Shown: positions 44,816-54,941, numbered from the stretch's first letter. The stretch: DNA of 62,946 nt from an uncultured Verrucomicrobiota bacterium (GCA_903930345.1 CAIYYI010000659.1:1-62946); one strand, 5' to 3'. Numbers and translations are program-made. The notes: a model not told the origin generated them from the sequence alone.

Positions 44816-46612
44816 TCAATCCCACCCGATCTGCCGACCCCTGTTTTGTTCCTGCAACCAGGTCATCAGCGGGCGGTAATATTCGACCATGGCCCGGGTG
44901 GAAAGGTTCTCGCCAGTCGCATCCCGCAGGACCTTGCGCCAATCCTCCGTGGCCCCCTTGGCCATGAGCGTGCGCAGGAAATCCCCGGCCGCCTTCTGCC
45001 CGGCGTAGTTGCTGGCCCGGGTGGATTGGTGCAGGAGCTTCCGCGTGATGTGCTCATGGAGCTGGAACTTCAGCACGGTGGCGATGGCGTAGCTGTAATA
45101 GTAGCACGGGGTGTCGTTGATGTGGGTTTTGGTGGCGGCATCACACAACCCCGGACCGCGCGGGACCGGGGGCTCCACGCCCTGAAAATCGCGCACATAC
45201 TGCCACCAGCGCGCGTTCCACTGGGCGGGGTCCAATTGGTGGGCGTAGATATCGGCCTCCCAGTGCGTCATGGTGCCGGAACTCCAGAATATGAACGGCA
45301 CGGAGTTGGCCAGCGCGTCATTAAGCAGGAACGTGGGCTCATCCACCTGAAAATCGGCGGGCAGCACCCCCACGGTCTTGAGGTAAGGGATCTGGCCGCA
45401 AGCCAGGGCCACCAACTCGCCCATGCCCTCGTGGAAGGCGGGGTTCGCACCGGTGCGCAGCAACGGCGGCACCCCGGGCCGCGAGTAAGCCATGAAGTAG
45501 TAGCCGTGCCCCAGCTCATGGTGGGCGGTTTCAAACCATTGCCAGTTGGCCTCCACGCTCATCAGGGAACGGATGTCACGGTCCAGGTCCACATGCCAGC
45601 AGGAGGCATGCGTGTTCTTCCGGCGGGCCTCCCCCGGCTTGACCGGGTAGAGATCGGAACGGGTCCAGAAGGTGTCGGGCAGCGGGGAAAACCCGAGGCT
45701 GGTGAAGAACTGCTCGGCGGCGCGCACCACCCACTCCGGGGAACGCCCCTGGAAGCGGTCGTCAAAATTGGCCCCCTCGATCAGCCCGGTCCAATTCTGG
45801 CTCCAACGGTTGTTGAGCCAGTGGGCCGGAATGCGCTTGGGCACCGGCTCTCCGTATCGGCGGGCCAGCTCATGCTTCACCCAGGTGTGGAGCTGCAGGT
45901 AGAGGGGACGCAGCTCCCGCATGAATTCCTTTTGCAGATCCACCATCTCAGCCGTGGTCATGCCAAAGGCCGCCACCTGGAGGGCAAAGTAATCCGCGTG
46001 CCCCAATTCCTGGGCCACCCGGTTGCGCAGGGAGCGCAGTTCCACCAGACCCGGCTGGAGGGCCGCACCGGATTGTTTGGAAACCTCCCAAACCTGCTGG
46101 CGCAAGGCCAGATTCCTGTTGGTCTGGAGGAAATTGTCGATCTGGTTGGGGGTGATGGGCTGGTCTTGCCAGCGGAAAACAAAACCGTTAAGGGTGGAGG
46201 CCTGCCGTGTTTCGGCGGCAATGCGGGCGGCCACCAGCTCGGGATTGGTCATGGGCCCTTCCGCCGCATTCAGCAACACCCGCTCCAACTGCCGGACGGT
46301 CACCGGACGCAACTGCCGTTTCAGGCTCAGCAGGGCACGGGCCTCCTTGATGATCATCGGATTGCCGGTGAAGGCCGCGCGCGCCTTCCCGGCCGCTTCG
46401 GCCGCCGCATCGTGTTCCGGTTTGACATCGGTGGCCGCCTCCCACTGCGCCTGGCTTTCCACCCGCACGAGCGCCTGCCACCCGGCATTCACCAGCTCCA
46501 GAAATTGATCCGCCTGCGCCTGCGGGCCAGGCCCGGCGGCCAGGACCGAAGAAACCAGCATCCCCAGGCTGCCAAAAGCCCAGAGGAACAATGGAAGGAA
46601 TCGCCGCAACAT
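44816..46612 (-). CDS. M2-family peptidyl-dipeptidase (ACE-like)
   Basis: A 598-residue zinc peptidase. A signal peptide covers about residues 1-25. The zinc site is HELGH (365-369) with a glutamate ligand at 395 in AFHEGMGE, and the surrounding ANPAFHE matches angiotensin-converting enzyme relatives, which remove dipeptides from peptide C-termini. The spacing between HELGH and the third ligand is 2 residues longer than in human ACE. The protein should act in the periplasm or outside. The ATG at 46612 gives the signal peptide; an in-frame start at 46699 is less likely. Confidence 0.86.
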   Translation of the reverse strand: MLRRFLPLFLWAFGSLGMLVSSVLAAGPGPQAQADQFLELVNAGWQALVRVESQAQWEAATDVKPEHDAAAEAAGKARAAFTGNPMIIKEARALLSLKRQLRPVTVRQLERVLLNAAEGPMTNPELVAARIAAETRQASTLNGFVFRWQDQPITPNQIDNFLQTNRNLALRQQVWEVSKQSGAALQPGLVELRSLRNRVAQELGHADYFALQVAAFGMTTAEMVDLQKEFMRELRPLYLQLHTWVKHELARRYGEPVPKRIPAHWLNNRWSQNWTGLIEGANFDDRFQGRSPEWVVRAAEQFFTSLGFSPLPDTFWTRSDLYPVKPGEARRKNTHASCWHVDLDRDIRSLMSVEANWQWFETAHHELGHGYYFMAYSRPGVPPLLRTGANPAFHEGMGELVALACGQIPYLKTVGVLPADFQVDEPTFLLNDALANSVPFIFWSSGTMTHWEADIYAHQLDPAQWNARWWQYVRDFQGVEPPVPRGPGLCDAATKTHINDTPCYYYSYAIATVLKFQLHEHITRKLLHQSTRASNYAGQKAAGDFLRTLMAKGATEDWRKVLRDATGENLSTRAMVEYYRPLMTWLQEQNRGRQIGWD

Positions 46613-46700
46613 GGGAGCATTGTAGGCCAACTTGGCCCGCCAAGGCAAATCCTGCCGTGAGGATTTTGAGGTGACGAAAATGGACCGCGCCCAACCCACG

Positions 46701-47783
46701 TCAGAAACTGCGACGCGGTATGGTCAGCACGGGCGGAGGCTGGTTTTTAATCCGCTGCGCCTCCTGCTGCAGCATGGAATTCGCATTGGGCGGTGAGTAC
46801 AGGGATGCCTCGCCTGGCGGCTTCATGGAGGTTTCCCATGGGGTTTTGCTGCGGCGAAAATCATCCTGGGGACTGGCATCCGCGCCGAGACGGTCGCGGG
46901 TGGAACCGCCTGTCCGCATCAACTCCCGAGGTGCCACCGGATTGACGTTCCGGCGGGTCGCGTCATCGGTAACCGAGAATGGATCACGCGCCCGAGGGGT
47001 GGAACCCGATTGAAACCCCTGATTCAGCATGTTTTGGAAATCGGTGAGGCGATTGGCCCGCAGGGATTCCTTTTCGGCCTTTTCACGGGAAGGGGCCAGA
47101 TCGCCCAGCGCATCGCGCAAGGACAACCCGCCTCCCAAAGTCTCCCGACTGGGCTGGCCGTTGCGGGAGCGATCCTCGCCCTCCGCGACGCCGGTGAGCC
47201 GATTGACATTGCGGTCACCGCCCAAACCCGGCTCCCGACGGTCCAGGGCATCCCCGGACGAATACCCCGGAGTACGCAGCCCCATCGAATCCTCGATCCG
47301 CAGGGATTCGGACGTGCGACGGCCATCCCGGGCTCCATTTTGGGTGCGTTCCGCCAGGAACTGCTGCACGAGGGACTCCTTGTCCATCCGCCTGCCGTCC
47401 GCGCCGTAACGCTGCACCTTGAAAAGATCCTCAATGGCGCGGGTGCTGGTGACGTTCTCGAGGCTTTTGAAAGCCCAATCTTTGCCATCGTCACTGTCTC
47501 TCTCCCGCCGCGACCCGCCACCCTGCGAACTGGGAATAGGCAGGGTGTACATGGGCGGCATCACCCCCCCCAATGAACTGCCCGGTTTAAGGGCGTCAAA
47601 GGGCCGGTTCAGAATCTCCTCCAGCAGATCCCTTTGGGGAGCATCCACCTTCTTGCCAGGCGTGGAAAACTGGATGGGGTCACCCGCCCAGACGCCCAAG
47701 CAAGCCAAACCCAGCAGCGAGGCGGCCACCCAAAGGGGGCCGACCTTGACTGGACCAAGGCGCTGAATGTTCGTCGCTGGCAT
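46701..47783 (-). CDS. Exported low-complexity protein, unknown
   Basis: A 360-residue protein. A hydrophobic signal-like segment (about 16-33) is followed by a long region rich in Arg, Asp, Ser and Gly with little predicted structure, such as SSQGGGSRRERDSDDGKD and EPGLGGDRNVNRLTG. No enzymatic motif is visible. It ends with QQEAQRIKNQPPPVLTIPRRSF-type residues. The codon use fits neighbours, so it is probably a real gene. The function is not recognised; it may be disordered or surface-associated. Confidence 0.5.
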   Translation of the reverse strand: MPATNIQRLGPVKVGPLWVAASLLGLACLGVWAGDPIQFSTPGKKVDAPQRDLLEEILNRPFDALKPGSSLGGVMPPMYTLPIPSSQGGGSRRERDSDDGKDWAFKSLENVTSTRAIEDLFKVQRYGADGRRMDKESLVQQFLAERTQNGARDGRRTSESLRIEDSMGLRTPGYSSGDALDRREPGLGGDRNVNRLTGVAEGEDRSRNGQPSRETLGGGLSLRDALGDLAPSREKAEKESLRANRLTDFQNMLNQGFQSGSTPRARDPFSVTDDATRRNVNPVAPRELMRTGGSTRDRLGADASPQDDFRRSKTPWETSMKPPGEASLYSPPNANSMLQQEAQRIKNQPPPVLTIPRRSF

Positions 47784-47915
47784 TGGATTGGACGCTAAGC
47801 CCAAACGGGCCGACAGTCAAAATTAAATGGCTTCCACTCACCATCTGACAGGCGCACCCGGGAAAGAGTTCAAAGGCCGATCAAACAGGGGTTTTCATCA
47901 ACGGTTCAGATTATT

Positions 47916-47954
47916 GACCGCCAATGTCTTGCGCCATTCTTTCACTTGGCGGTC
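47916..47954 (-). terminator. Possible terminator hairpin at the beta-helix gene end
   Basis: A 9-bp inverted repeat (47916-47924 and 47946-47954) encloses the stop codon of the minus-strand gene. The following bases on the minus strand are AT-rich but have no long T-run, so the call is weak. Confidence 0.3.
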
Positions 47955-49453
47955 CGGCCCTTCAGGCGGCGCTCCAGTTGGGCGGCGTGCAGGTTGGCAG
48001 GCACCAATTGCGCGGGCGGGATGGCCTCGAACCACTTCCCACCAGGCTGCGTTTCCGAGGGTTGCGCTGTCGTCAACCCCACCAGGTTCATGGTCGGCGG
48101 ACCAAACGATGGCGGCGGATAGGCAAGCGGGCGGGCTGCGCGGAGGTTCCAAAACGTGCCCCGGGCCGCGCAATGTTTCCCAAGGGCGGCACCACCGCCC
48201 GAAGCCCAAAGCCGGGTGCCAACCCCGGCATCCAGGTCCGTGAACAGGTTTTCGTACGGCGTGCGGCAGTGGTGATCCAGACAGAGGTCCACCGCCTTGC
48301 CCCGGGCAACGACACAACCGGCACAATGACTCACGCTGACGTCGTGGATGAACCGGGCGCGGATGTCAAACCCGGTGAAATAATTATCCCCCCCGCCCAG
48401 ATAAATGCCGTGGTGCCCGGTGCAGTTGGCGCGGTCCGGCGCGCGCTGGGATTCGTAAACCACACCGGCAATGGTGTTGAAGCAGCCCGAAACCATCGGG
48501 CCGCTGTCGGCATTGACGATGCGGATGTCCCGCACCCAGCAATCCGCCACGCTGGACAAGGCCACCGGGTTGAAACCCAACTCCGTGAAATGGCCCCGGT
48601 AAGGGGTGTTGGGGAATTCAAAGGTGAGATGTTCCACGCCGGACTCCGTCACGGTCGGCTCAAACCGCCGCACCTGGGGTTTCCATTCCGGGCGCACGTC
48701 GCAACGCAACGGACGGTCCAGACGTACCCGCCCGCCCGCCACCGCCACCACCCGCGCCACGAGGGAAACCCGCGTGGATCCCCTCAGGTTTTCCACCGGG
48801 CCGGCGTCGTTGGAATAAAGATGCCGGGCCAGACTGTTGTCAGCCGAATCAGAGAGGGCGATTTCAACCCGCTGCCCCGGCTTGAGCTTCGCCGGATCGG
48901 CGACCGGGAACACCGTGTCGCCACGCAGCGCGGCGCCGGTGATGGAGGTCAGGAGGGCGGTTGAAAAACCGCCCCGCAGAGAGATGAAACCACCCGACCA
49001 TGAATAATTCGACGTGCGCTGGCCGGTGGTGGTGGCTCCCCAGTTGGGCTTGATCTCGTTCAGCGGAATGGGGAAAAACAACACCGTTTTATCCGGCCCC
49101 GCCCCGCGCAACACCACCCCGCAACGGGTGATCTCCAGGATGCGAGTGATCCGGTACCGGCCAGGCGGAATCTCAATGGCCCCCGTTTTCACCTGCGCCA
49201 GGGCATCAATGAACGACTGGGAATCATCGGTCACCCCGTCGCCGATGGCACCGAAGCGTTTCACGCTCACGCCCGGTGGCAGATCCGGCAAGGGTTGTTC
49301 CCCGCAGTGATACCCGGCGAAGGAGAAGTCGGGCAACCGACTTTGGGGTGTCCACGCTTCGCCGGCGCGTCCCCACAGGACGGAGTTTTCCGCCGCAGAA
49401 AGGTCAAACACAACGAGGCCCAGCAGGACCATCAGGCAACGGGTGAAAAGCAT
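47942..49453 (-). CDS. Secreted pectate-lyase-like beta-helix protein
   Basis: A 503-residue protein with a signal peptide (about 1-20). The N-terminal stretch VKRFGAIGDGVTDDSQSF is the start of the Pectate_lyase_3 / GH28-like beta-helix fold. Later turns contain short Asn/Gly-rich repeats (CTGHHGIYLGGGDNYF). No catalytic set can be pinned down. Such proteins bind or cleave polysaccharides outside the cell. A 9-bp inverted repeat GACCGCCAA / TTGGCGGTC spans its stop codon. It is upstream of the low-complexity gene by 158 nt. Confidence 0.75.
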   Translation of the reverse strand: MLFTRCLMVLLGLVVFDLSAAENSVLWGRAGEAWTPQSRLPDFSFAGYHCGEQPLPDLPPGVSVKRFGAIGDGVTDDSQSFIDALAQVKTGAIEIPPGRYRITRILEITRCGVVLRGAGPDKTVLFFPIPLNEIKPNWGATTTGQRTSNYSWSGGFISLRGGFSTALLTSITGAALRGDTVFPVADPAKLKPGQRVEIALSDSADNSLARHLYSNDAGPVENLRGSTRVSLVARVVAVAGGRVRLDRPLRCDVRPEWKPQVRRFEPTVTESGVEHLTFEFPNTPYRGHFTELGFNPVALSSVADCWVRDIRIVNADSGPMVSGCFNTIAGVVYESQRAPDRANCTGHHGIYLGGGDNYFTGFDIRARFIHDVSVSHCAGCVVARGKAVDLCLDHHCRTPYENLFTDLDAGVGTRLWASGGGAALGKHCAARGTFWNLRAARPLAYPPPSFGPPTMNLVGLTTAQPSETQPGGKWFEAIPPAQLVPANLHAAQLERRLKGRTAK

Positions 49454-49527
49454 GGCCTGTTCTTCTCACAAACCCGGCCCGGGTGAAAGCGAAAAGCCAC
49501 CGGACCCAGCCGCGCAACTGAAAACCA

Positions 49528-51504
49528 TCACCGATTCCCCGGCCCGGCCGGCGATGGCCGCCTCTTTTGCCAGTCGGGATGCGCGGCCTTGTACTCCTGA
49601 AAAGCCTGGTATTCAGAGGCACTGATGCGTCCGTTGCCATCGGTGTCCACGATCGGGAAAAGCCACTCCCAGCCCGGCTTGCCCGCCGCCCACTCCGGGC
49701 GCGAGATCTGTTGATCGCCGTCCCGATCGCATTCCCTCAGCAGGCGGGCCAGTGTCAGCTCCCCCGACTCCCCACCGGCGGGGGCGGCGTCCCAGGACAG
49801 TTTCTGGCCAGCCTTCACCAAGGCGGCACGGTAGGCCGCCTGGTCGATCCCCTGCACGGTGGCTTTCTCGGCCAGGGCGCGGCAGGCGGCGATGCCGGAC
49901 GATTCGCCGCAGATCATGAACACCGGCTCCATGCGCGCTGAGGCATACCCGAGATGCGTGGCGGAAAAGCTCACCGGCACCAGCAGGTTGACACACTCCT
50001 CCGCCTTCGGTGTGAGCGCCCGGTACGGGATGGGATACGGCACGTTGGTCGGCCCGCGCGATCCGCCCACAAACATCTTGCCCTCCAGCGCCACCCACAC
50101 GCGGCCCTCCCGCTCGAACCAGATGCGCCGCGCGGGGTAGGTGTCGATGCCATATTGTGCCAGCCCGACGGGATCATCGACTTTGGTGCGGTTATAGACA
50201 TCCTGCGCTGAAATCGTGTAACGCCCTTGGAGCCGCCGGGCTACACGCACATAAAGCTGGTGCGGCCACCCCTGCGTTTCCGGATGCAGCCGGCGGTCCA
50301 GCCCCAGCGCGGCCACCTCCTGCCGATAGGCTTCCGGCACGCGCGGATCGGTGCTCATAAAAGCATGCAGACCGCGCAGGTAATCCTGATGCTGTTTCCA
50401 AATCTGTGCCCGGGTGGCGTAATCGCCATCCGCATACCGGTGGCTGACGCCAACCGGCGCCATGGAGAACAGGGAGTTGCGCTGGTAATTCCACTCCCCG
50501 GAATTCTTCCAGCCGGGGAAAATACCCTCCAGCCGTTGGTGCAGTTCGGTCGCGTTGGTCGCCGTCTGCGTCAGGTGCCTCACATACCGCCCCACCAGCT
50601 CGTAATCCCCCGGATTGTATCCATCCGGCGGGGTGATGGGGATGCGCGTCACGGGGTTGGTGGTGGTGTAATACCGGTAATTGTAGGCCTGCGTGTATTC
50701 ATCCGCCGCCCCCACGGGCTTGCCATGATCGGCCTCAACCCAGGGGAGCAGCCCGCTGCCGGGCTGACCGGGAAGCCTGAACGGATCAATCGGCACCGCC
50801 TCCATGGGCGGCTGCACCCCCGCGTGCTCCTCACGATACTCGGCGGAGGCCTCCCGCCCCACCCGGTAGGATACCCCCGCCCGGGGCAGGAAATCACCCT
50901 CATAGCTGGCATCAATGAACACCCGAGCGGACACCCTCAGGCTGTCCCGCGTGGCGGGTTCGGCCACCGGACAACCCAGGGCATCATACGGTGCGCGGTC
51001 AAACACCGCCGCCGTGATGGTCGCGCCCTGTTTCTCGCAGCGCACCACCCGGTGATCGTGAATCAACCGCACATTCCACTGGCGCAGCAACGCAAGGAAA
51101 TCCCGGCGCACCTCCAAAGGGCTCATCTGGGCAAGCGCGGCCGGGGCGTCACCCACCTCCCCTTTGGCCCAGGCCGGATGCCCCAGTGTGCGCAACAGTT
51201 CGTGCGTCAAACCACCGGTGGCCTGATAGTTGGGACAGTCCTGCATCGGCTTGAGCCCCGCCCCCAGGATGCCACCCACCCAGCGGCTCGGCTCCACGAT
51301 GACCACGGAGCGCCCCTCGCGCCGGACGGCCACCGCCGCCACAATGCCCGCCGGAGTGGCGGCATAAACACACACGTCAGCCTCCACCTGCAGCGGTTCG
51401 GCCCGCACCGTTCCGGTTGGCACAAGCAGCCACACCAACCCGGCCAAGACAGCGCCGCCAACCACCCGACAGCGGCGCGATGGATCTTTATCGACGGCCT
51501 TCAT
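49528..51504 (-). CDS. Secreted FAD-dependent oxidoreductase with EF-hand tail
   Basis: A 658-residue protein. A signal peptide (about 10-35) precedes a FAD_oxidored domain whose Rossmann motif is CVYAATPAGIVAAVAVRREG, then VVIVEPSRWVGGILGAG. The domain continues to about residue 570. The C-terminal 65 residues hold two calcium-binding EF-hands: CDRDGDQQISRPEW and VDTDGNGRISASEY. The FAD family is frequent in Verrucomicrobia and Planctomycetes genomes, but its substrate is mostly unknown. EF-hand pairs can act as calcium switches or anchors. The ATG at 51504 is chosen for the signal. Confidence 0.8.
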   Translation of the reverse strand: MKAVDKDPSRRCRVVGGAVLAGLVWLLVPTGTVRAEPLQVEADVCVYAATPAGIVAAVAVRREGRSVVIVEPSRWVGGILGAGLKPMQDCPNYQATGGLTHELLRTLGHPAWAKGEVGDAPAALAQMSPLEVRRDFLALLRQWNVRLIHDHRVVRCEKQGATITAAVFDRAPYDALGCPVAEPATRDSLRVSARVFIDASYEGDFLPRAGVSYRVGREASAEYREEHAGVQPPMEAVPIDPFRLPGQPGSGLLPWVEADHGKPVGAADEYTQAYNYRYYTTTNPVTRIPITPPDGYNPGDYELVGRYVRHLTQTATNATELHQRLEGIFPGWKNSGEWNYQRNSLFSMAPVGVSHRYADGDYATRAQIWKQHQDYLRGLHAFMSTDPRVPEAYRQEVAALGLDRRLHPETQGWPHQLYVRVARRLQGRYTISAQDVYNRTKVDDPVGLAQYGIDTYPARRIWFEREGRVWVALEGKMFVGGSRGPTNVPYPIPYRALTPKAEECVNLLVPVSFSATHLGYASARMEPVFMICGESSGIAACRALAEKATVQGIDQAAYRAALVKAGQKLSWDAAPAGGESGELTLARLLRECDRDGDQQISRPEWAAGKPGWEWLFPIVDTDGNGRISASEYQAFQEYKAAHPDWQKRRPSPAGPGNR

Positions 51505-51601
51505 GGGGGCAATTCTTTGGGCATTGAATGCCCAAGGCGAGCAAAAAACAGGTGCCGGATGCCGATTTGACACGCTGCCATTCCCGCTTACTTTAGAAGG
51601 G

Positions 51602-52156
51602 ATGAACAAAGGCATTATGACGACTGTTTTGACCACCACCCTGTTGGCCGCCACCTCCGCCCTGGCGGGATCGCTGTATGACATTCCCCTTAAGGAAATC
51701 GACGGCAAGAGCACCTCGCTGAAAGCCTACGAAGGCAGGGTGGTGCTGGTGGTCAACGTGGCCTCCAAGTGCGGTTTCACCCGCCAGTACAAAACCCTGG
51801 AAGCCTTGCACCAGAAATACCGGGCGCGCGGCTTCACCGTCCTCGGTTTTCCCTGCAATGATTTCGGCGGGCAGGAACCGGGCACCAATGAGGAAATCAA
51901 ACAGTTCTGCTCCACCAAGTACGAGGTCACCTTTCCCATCTTCGACAAACTCCGGGTGAAACCCGGTCCGGAACAGCATCCGCTGTATGCCGCATTGACC
52001 GGCAAAGAGGCCGCCTTCCCCGGCAATGTGAAGTGGAATTTCGGGAAATTCCTTCTGGGCCGCGATGGTAAACCGCTGGCCCGGTTTGAGTCCAAAGACG
52101 AACCGGATGGTGCCCAAATCATTGAGGCCGTGGAGGCCGCCCTGGCGGCAAAGTGA
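51602..52156 (+). CDS. Exported glutathione peroxidase-family protein
   Basis: A 184-residue thioredoxin-fold peroxidase. The N-terminal 22 residues look like a signal peptide. Peroxidatic Cys57 is in NVASKCGFT, with the partner residues Gln91 (GGQEPG) and Trp145 (VKWNFGKF). Cys is used, not selenocysteine. Cys85 in GFPCNDF is the usual resolving-type position. It reduces peroxides with thiols, probably thioredoxin-like, in the envelope. An AGAAGGG ribosome site 5 nt upstream supports the ATG at 51602. It is the only plus-strand gene in this stretch and runs convergent to the GH42-like gene, 10 nt apart. Confidence 0.88.
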   Translation: MNKGIMTTVLTTTLLAATSALAGSLYDIPLKEIDGKSTSLKAYEGRVVLVVNVASKCGFTRQYKTLEALHQKYRARGFTVLGFPCNDFGGQEPGTNEEIKQFCSTKYEVTFPIFDKLRVKPGPEQHPLYAALTGKEAAFPGNVKWNFGKFLLGRDGKPLARFESKDEPDGAQIIEAVEAALAAK

Positions 52157-52166
52157 TCCCCCCGTC

Positions 52167-54941
52167 CTATTGTTTCGTCTCCCAGATACGGGCTGATTTC
52201 GCATCAAACCACAGCACCCCCTGGTCGGTGGTGGTGGAAAAGCGTTCGTCCAATTGACCATCCACCGCCCCGTCCAATGTGCTGCTCAGCACGGCTGCCA
52301 CCACTGAATGGTGCTCGGCCAGCCCGGGCAAATGGATGGTGCGCCCCTGGCCGACCGCACGGGCCAGCGGGGCCAATCGTTGCTGGTTGACCGTGAGCCG
52401 GAGCGTGGCGGTCATGGCCGGGCTGCCCTCACTTCCCGCGCGGACCAGTTCCACCCGGTGCAGGGAAAAACCAAGCGCGCGATCATCCTTGCTGGCGGGG
52501 TCATGGACGGACGGTTTCCAGGTGCTGGCCAAGAACTCCAGCGGAACCAGCGGCCCGGCGCCCAACACGCTGGCAGGCAGCACAAACTCGCAGACCTGTT
52601 TGCCGGCTTTGCGAATGACGCCCACAGACTGGCCCCGCACGGAGACCCGGATGCCCGCTGTTCCCAGCGCCAGGCCGGGCACGGACAGACTCACCCGCAA
52701 CGTGTGCGCAGCCCCCGGTGTGACCGGCAGCCAGACGCCCGGTCGTCCGCCACTCCACCGCATGGTGGCCCCGGGCACCTCCTTCCACTCCTGGCCCCGT
52801 TCACGCGCGAACCAATCCCCCGACAGCCAGGCCTGGTCGCTGTTGCTCCCGATGGCCAGGCTCCAGTGCGAGGGAACCGCACCGACGAGCGTCGGCTGGA
52901 GCAACTCGCCCGCCGCGACGTTGGTGGTGAACAGGCGCGCGCGCCACGCGGAGTTATCGTGCAAACGGCCGCCCAGAACCTCACCGGGACGGGTGACGGC
53001 GATCAGGGTGCCGCCCGCCCGCACCCACGATTCCAAGGCGGCGGCGGCAGCTGGCTCCAGCACGGGTGCTTCGGCCAGCACCACCGCACGGTAGTCGCGC
53101 AAGTGGCCATCCATCGCCGTCCGGCGGGTGACAAAGTCGATATCCGTGGCATCGCGCAGGGTGCGCGCCAGGGTGTACGCGGGGGCAATGGTGCCGGGAT
53201 CCAGCGCCCACGCCTCCCGGGCCAGGTAGAGGGCCGCCGCCACCCGGGGCTGGCGCGGGATCAGATGCACGGCATTGGACCGGAAGTTTTGCATAGCCGC
53301 CGCACCCTGCCCCAGCGTGTTGGGGGTGTAATCGTGCAACTGCCGCGCACCGGAAGCGGTGGCGTTATAAACCCGGGCCACCACCCCTTTGGCGTCCACT
53401 CCGGAGGCGGGCTCAAACCCGCAGAACGTGCCGTAATGGCGCGTGGCGGTGGCCACCTCCCGGGTCATTGACCAGTTGTGCGTGTAATCGCTGCCCTCGT
53501 TGGTGATGCGCACCCCGGCGCCTTCCCCGGCGATGGCGGCGGTTTGCGCCGTGAAATCCGCGCCCAGCATGGGATCGCCATCACCCCCGGTGCAGAGGTA
53601 AATCTCCGTCTTGGGAAACACCCTGCGCGTGGCCTTCACCCAGAAGACGGCCCAATCGGTCATCACCTGCTGGTACCACTCCACAAAATCGGCCCGTGCC
53701 CGGTCATTGGGGGCCTGGGCGGGCAGAAAGGTGGTCACCGCATCAAAGGTCTGGTGGGTGGTGCCCCAGGCCTGGTTCAGCGTGGCGACGATGCCATACC
53801 GTGCGCGCAGAGAAGCACGAAATGACGCCACTGCCAACGCATCCCCCGCCCACCAGCCGTGGTGGTTGTGGTAATCGCCCGTCAACCGCGCCGTCCAGCC
53901 ACCCTCGGGTCCGGCCGGATAGATGCTTTCGCCGTAGATGCCCGTGATGCCGAGCAGCACGGACTCAATGACCCCGGTGTCGCGGTAGCGGTCGGCAAAG
54001 GCCTGGAGAAAACGCTCAATGCGCGGGCGCAGGCGCGGGTTGAAAAGGCTCTGCACCTTGCTGTCGCGCCCGTGTTCGAGGCAGCGGAACACGTGCGAGT
54101 CGGGACCGTTCTGAAACCAGAGCGGGGTGGCATAGGCGCACCCGGCCATCAGGAAGGGCACCCACTTGAGCCGGGCTTTTTGCAGGGTGGCCACCTGTTT
54201 GTCCCACTGGCTCCAATCCCACTTTTCCGGCTGCGGCTCCACGCCCGCCCAATCCACATAGCTCTCCACGCTGGTGACCGACAACGCCTTGAACAGGGCT
54301 GCATCCGCCGCGTTGGCATCATTGCCAAAGGTCAGCTCCATCCCCGGCGGTCGGCTTACCGCGATGCGGCGCAAGGTCTCGGCATCCAACCCCTGGCCCG
54401 GCTGATACGCGACCGGCCGGCGTGGGGTGACCGTGATCCGCCGAAAAGCCACATTCTGCCCCACAATCCGGAAATCCGCCCCCTGGTTCTGCCCATGCCC
54501 CAGGCGTGCCTCCCGCAGCAAAAATACGCCCGTGCGCCACTGGCCGGAGCCGGTCAGAAACACCGTATCCTCAGCGCTGGCATACCGGGTGGCAATGGTC
54601 GGCGAGGAACTGGCCTGATCATATTGGATGGCGAGCCGTCCCACCGTGTCATCAAACACCTCCACCAAAACATACAGGTCGGCCGGTCCCCGTGCGTATT
54701 CCGGGTGATTGATGGCCACATAGAGGTACCCGGAGCGCGGCCCCTGCAAACGCCGCGCAGGCGAACCGCCGATCACTTCGGGCAGATTGGCGCCATCCCC
54801 GCCCGACGGCACAGTGAGCCCCAGACCGGAGTTCTTTTCCCCCAGCGTCACGTGCAAATCAGGCCTCTCCGCCGCCACCATGGGCAGCGTGAGAACCCAT
54901 CCGGTGAGGAATCCGAGGAACATCAAACGGATGCTTTTCAT
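52167..54941 (-). CDS. GH42-like secreted glycoside hydrolase
   Basis: A 924-residue protein with a signal peptide (about 1-24). A first domain of about 170 residues with beta character precedes a TIM-barrel glycosidase region (about 195-545): FPLMAGCAY-like and WVPFLMAG segments, GITGIYGESIYP carrying a candidate acid/base Glu, and ITNEGSDYTHNW where a nucleophile Glu is expected. A flavodoxin-like trimerisation-type segment (VVLAEAPVLEPAAAAAL) and C-terminal beta domains follow. It fits the family 42 or 14 beta-galactosidase superfamily; the sugar is unknown. ATG at 54941 gives the signal; others at 54956 and 54971. Confidence 0.7.
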   Translation of the reverse strand: MKSIRLMFLGFLTGWVLTLPMVAAERPDLHVTLGEKNSGLGLTVPSGGDGANLPEVIGGSPARRLQGPRSGYLYVAINHPEYARGPADLYVLVEVFDDTVGRLAIQYDQASSSPTIATRYASAEDTVFLTGSGQWRTGVFLLREARLGHGQNQGADFRIVGQNVAFRRITVTPRRPVAYQPGQGLDAETLRRIAVSRPPGMELTFGNDANAADAALFKALSVTSVESYVDWAGVEPQPEKWDWSQWDKQVATLQKARLKWVPFLMAGCAYATPLWFQNGPDSHVFRCLEHGRDSKVQSLFNPRLRPRIERFLQAFADRYRDTGVIESVLLGITGIYGESIYPAGPEGGWTARLTGDYHNHHGWWAGDALAVASFRASLRARYGIVATLNQAWGTTHQTFDAVTTFLPAQAPNDRARADFVEWYQQVMTDWAVFWVKATRRVFPKTEIYLCTGGDGDPMLGADFTAQTAAIAGEGAGVRITNEGSDYTHNWSMTREVATATRHYGTFCGFEPASGVDAKGVVARVYNATASGARQLHDYTPNTLGQGAAAMQNFRSNAVHLIPRQPRVAAALYLAREAWALDPGTIAPAYTLARTLRDATDIDFVTRRTAMDGHLRDYRAVVLAEAPVLEPAAAAALESWVRAGGTLIAVTRPGEVLGGRLHDNSAWRARLFTTNVAAGELLQPTLVGAVPSHWSLAIGSNSDQAWLSGDWFARERGQEWKEVPGATMRWSGGRPGVWLPVTPGAAHTLRVSLSVPGLALGTAGIRVSVRGQSVGVIRKAGKQVCEFVLPASVLGAGPLVPLEFLASTWKPSVHDPASKDDRALGFSLHRVELVRAGSEGSPAMTATLRLTVNQQRLAPLARAVGQGRTIHLPGLAEHHSVVAAVLSSTLDGAVDGQLDERFSTTTDQGVLWFDAKSARIWETKQ

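Noticed and set aside
51602-52156. Selenoprotein possibility for the glutathione peroxidase
   Set aside because: The active-site codon is TGC (Cys57), not TGA.
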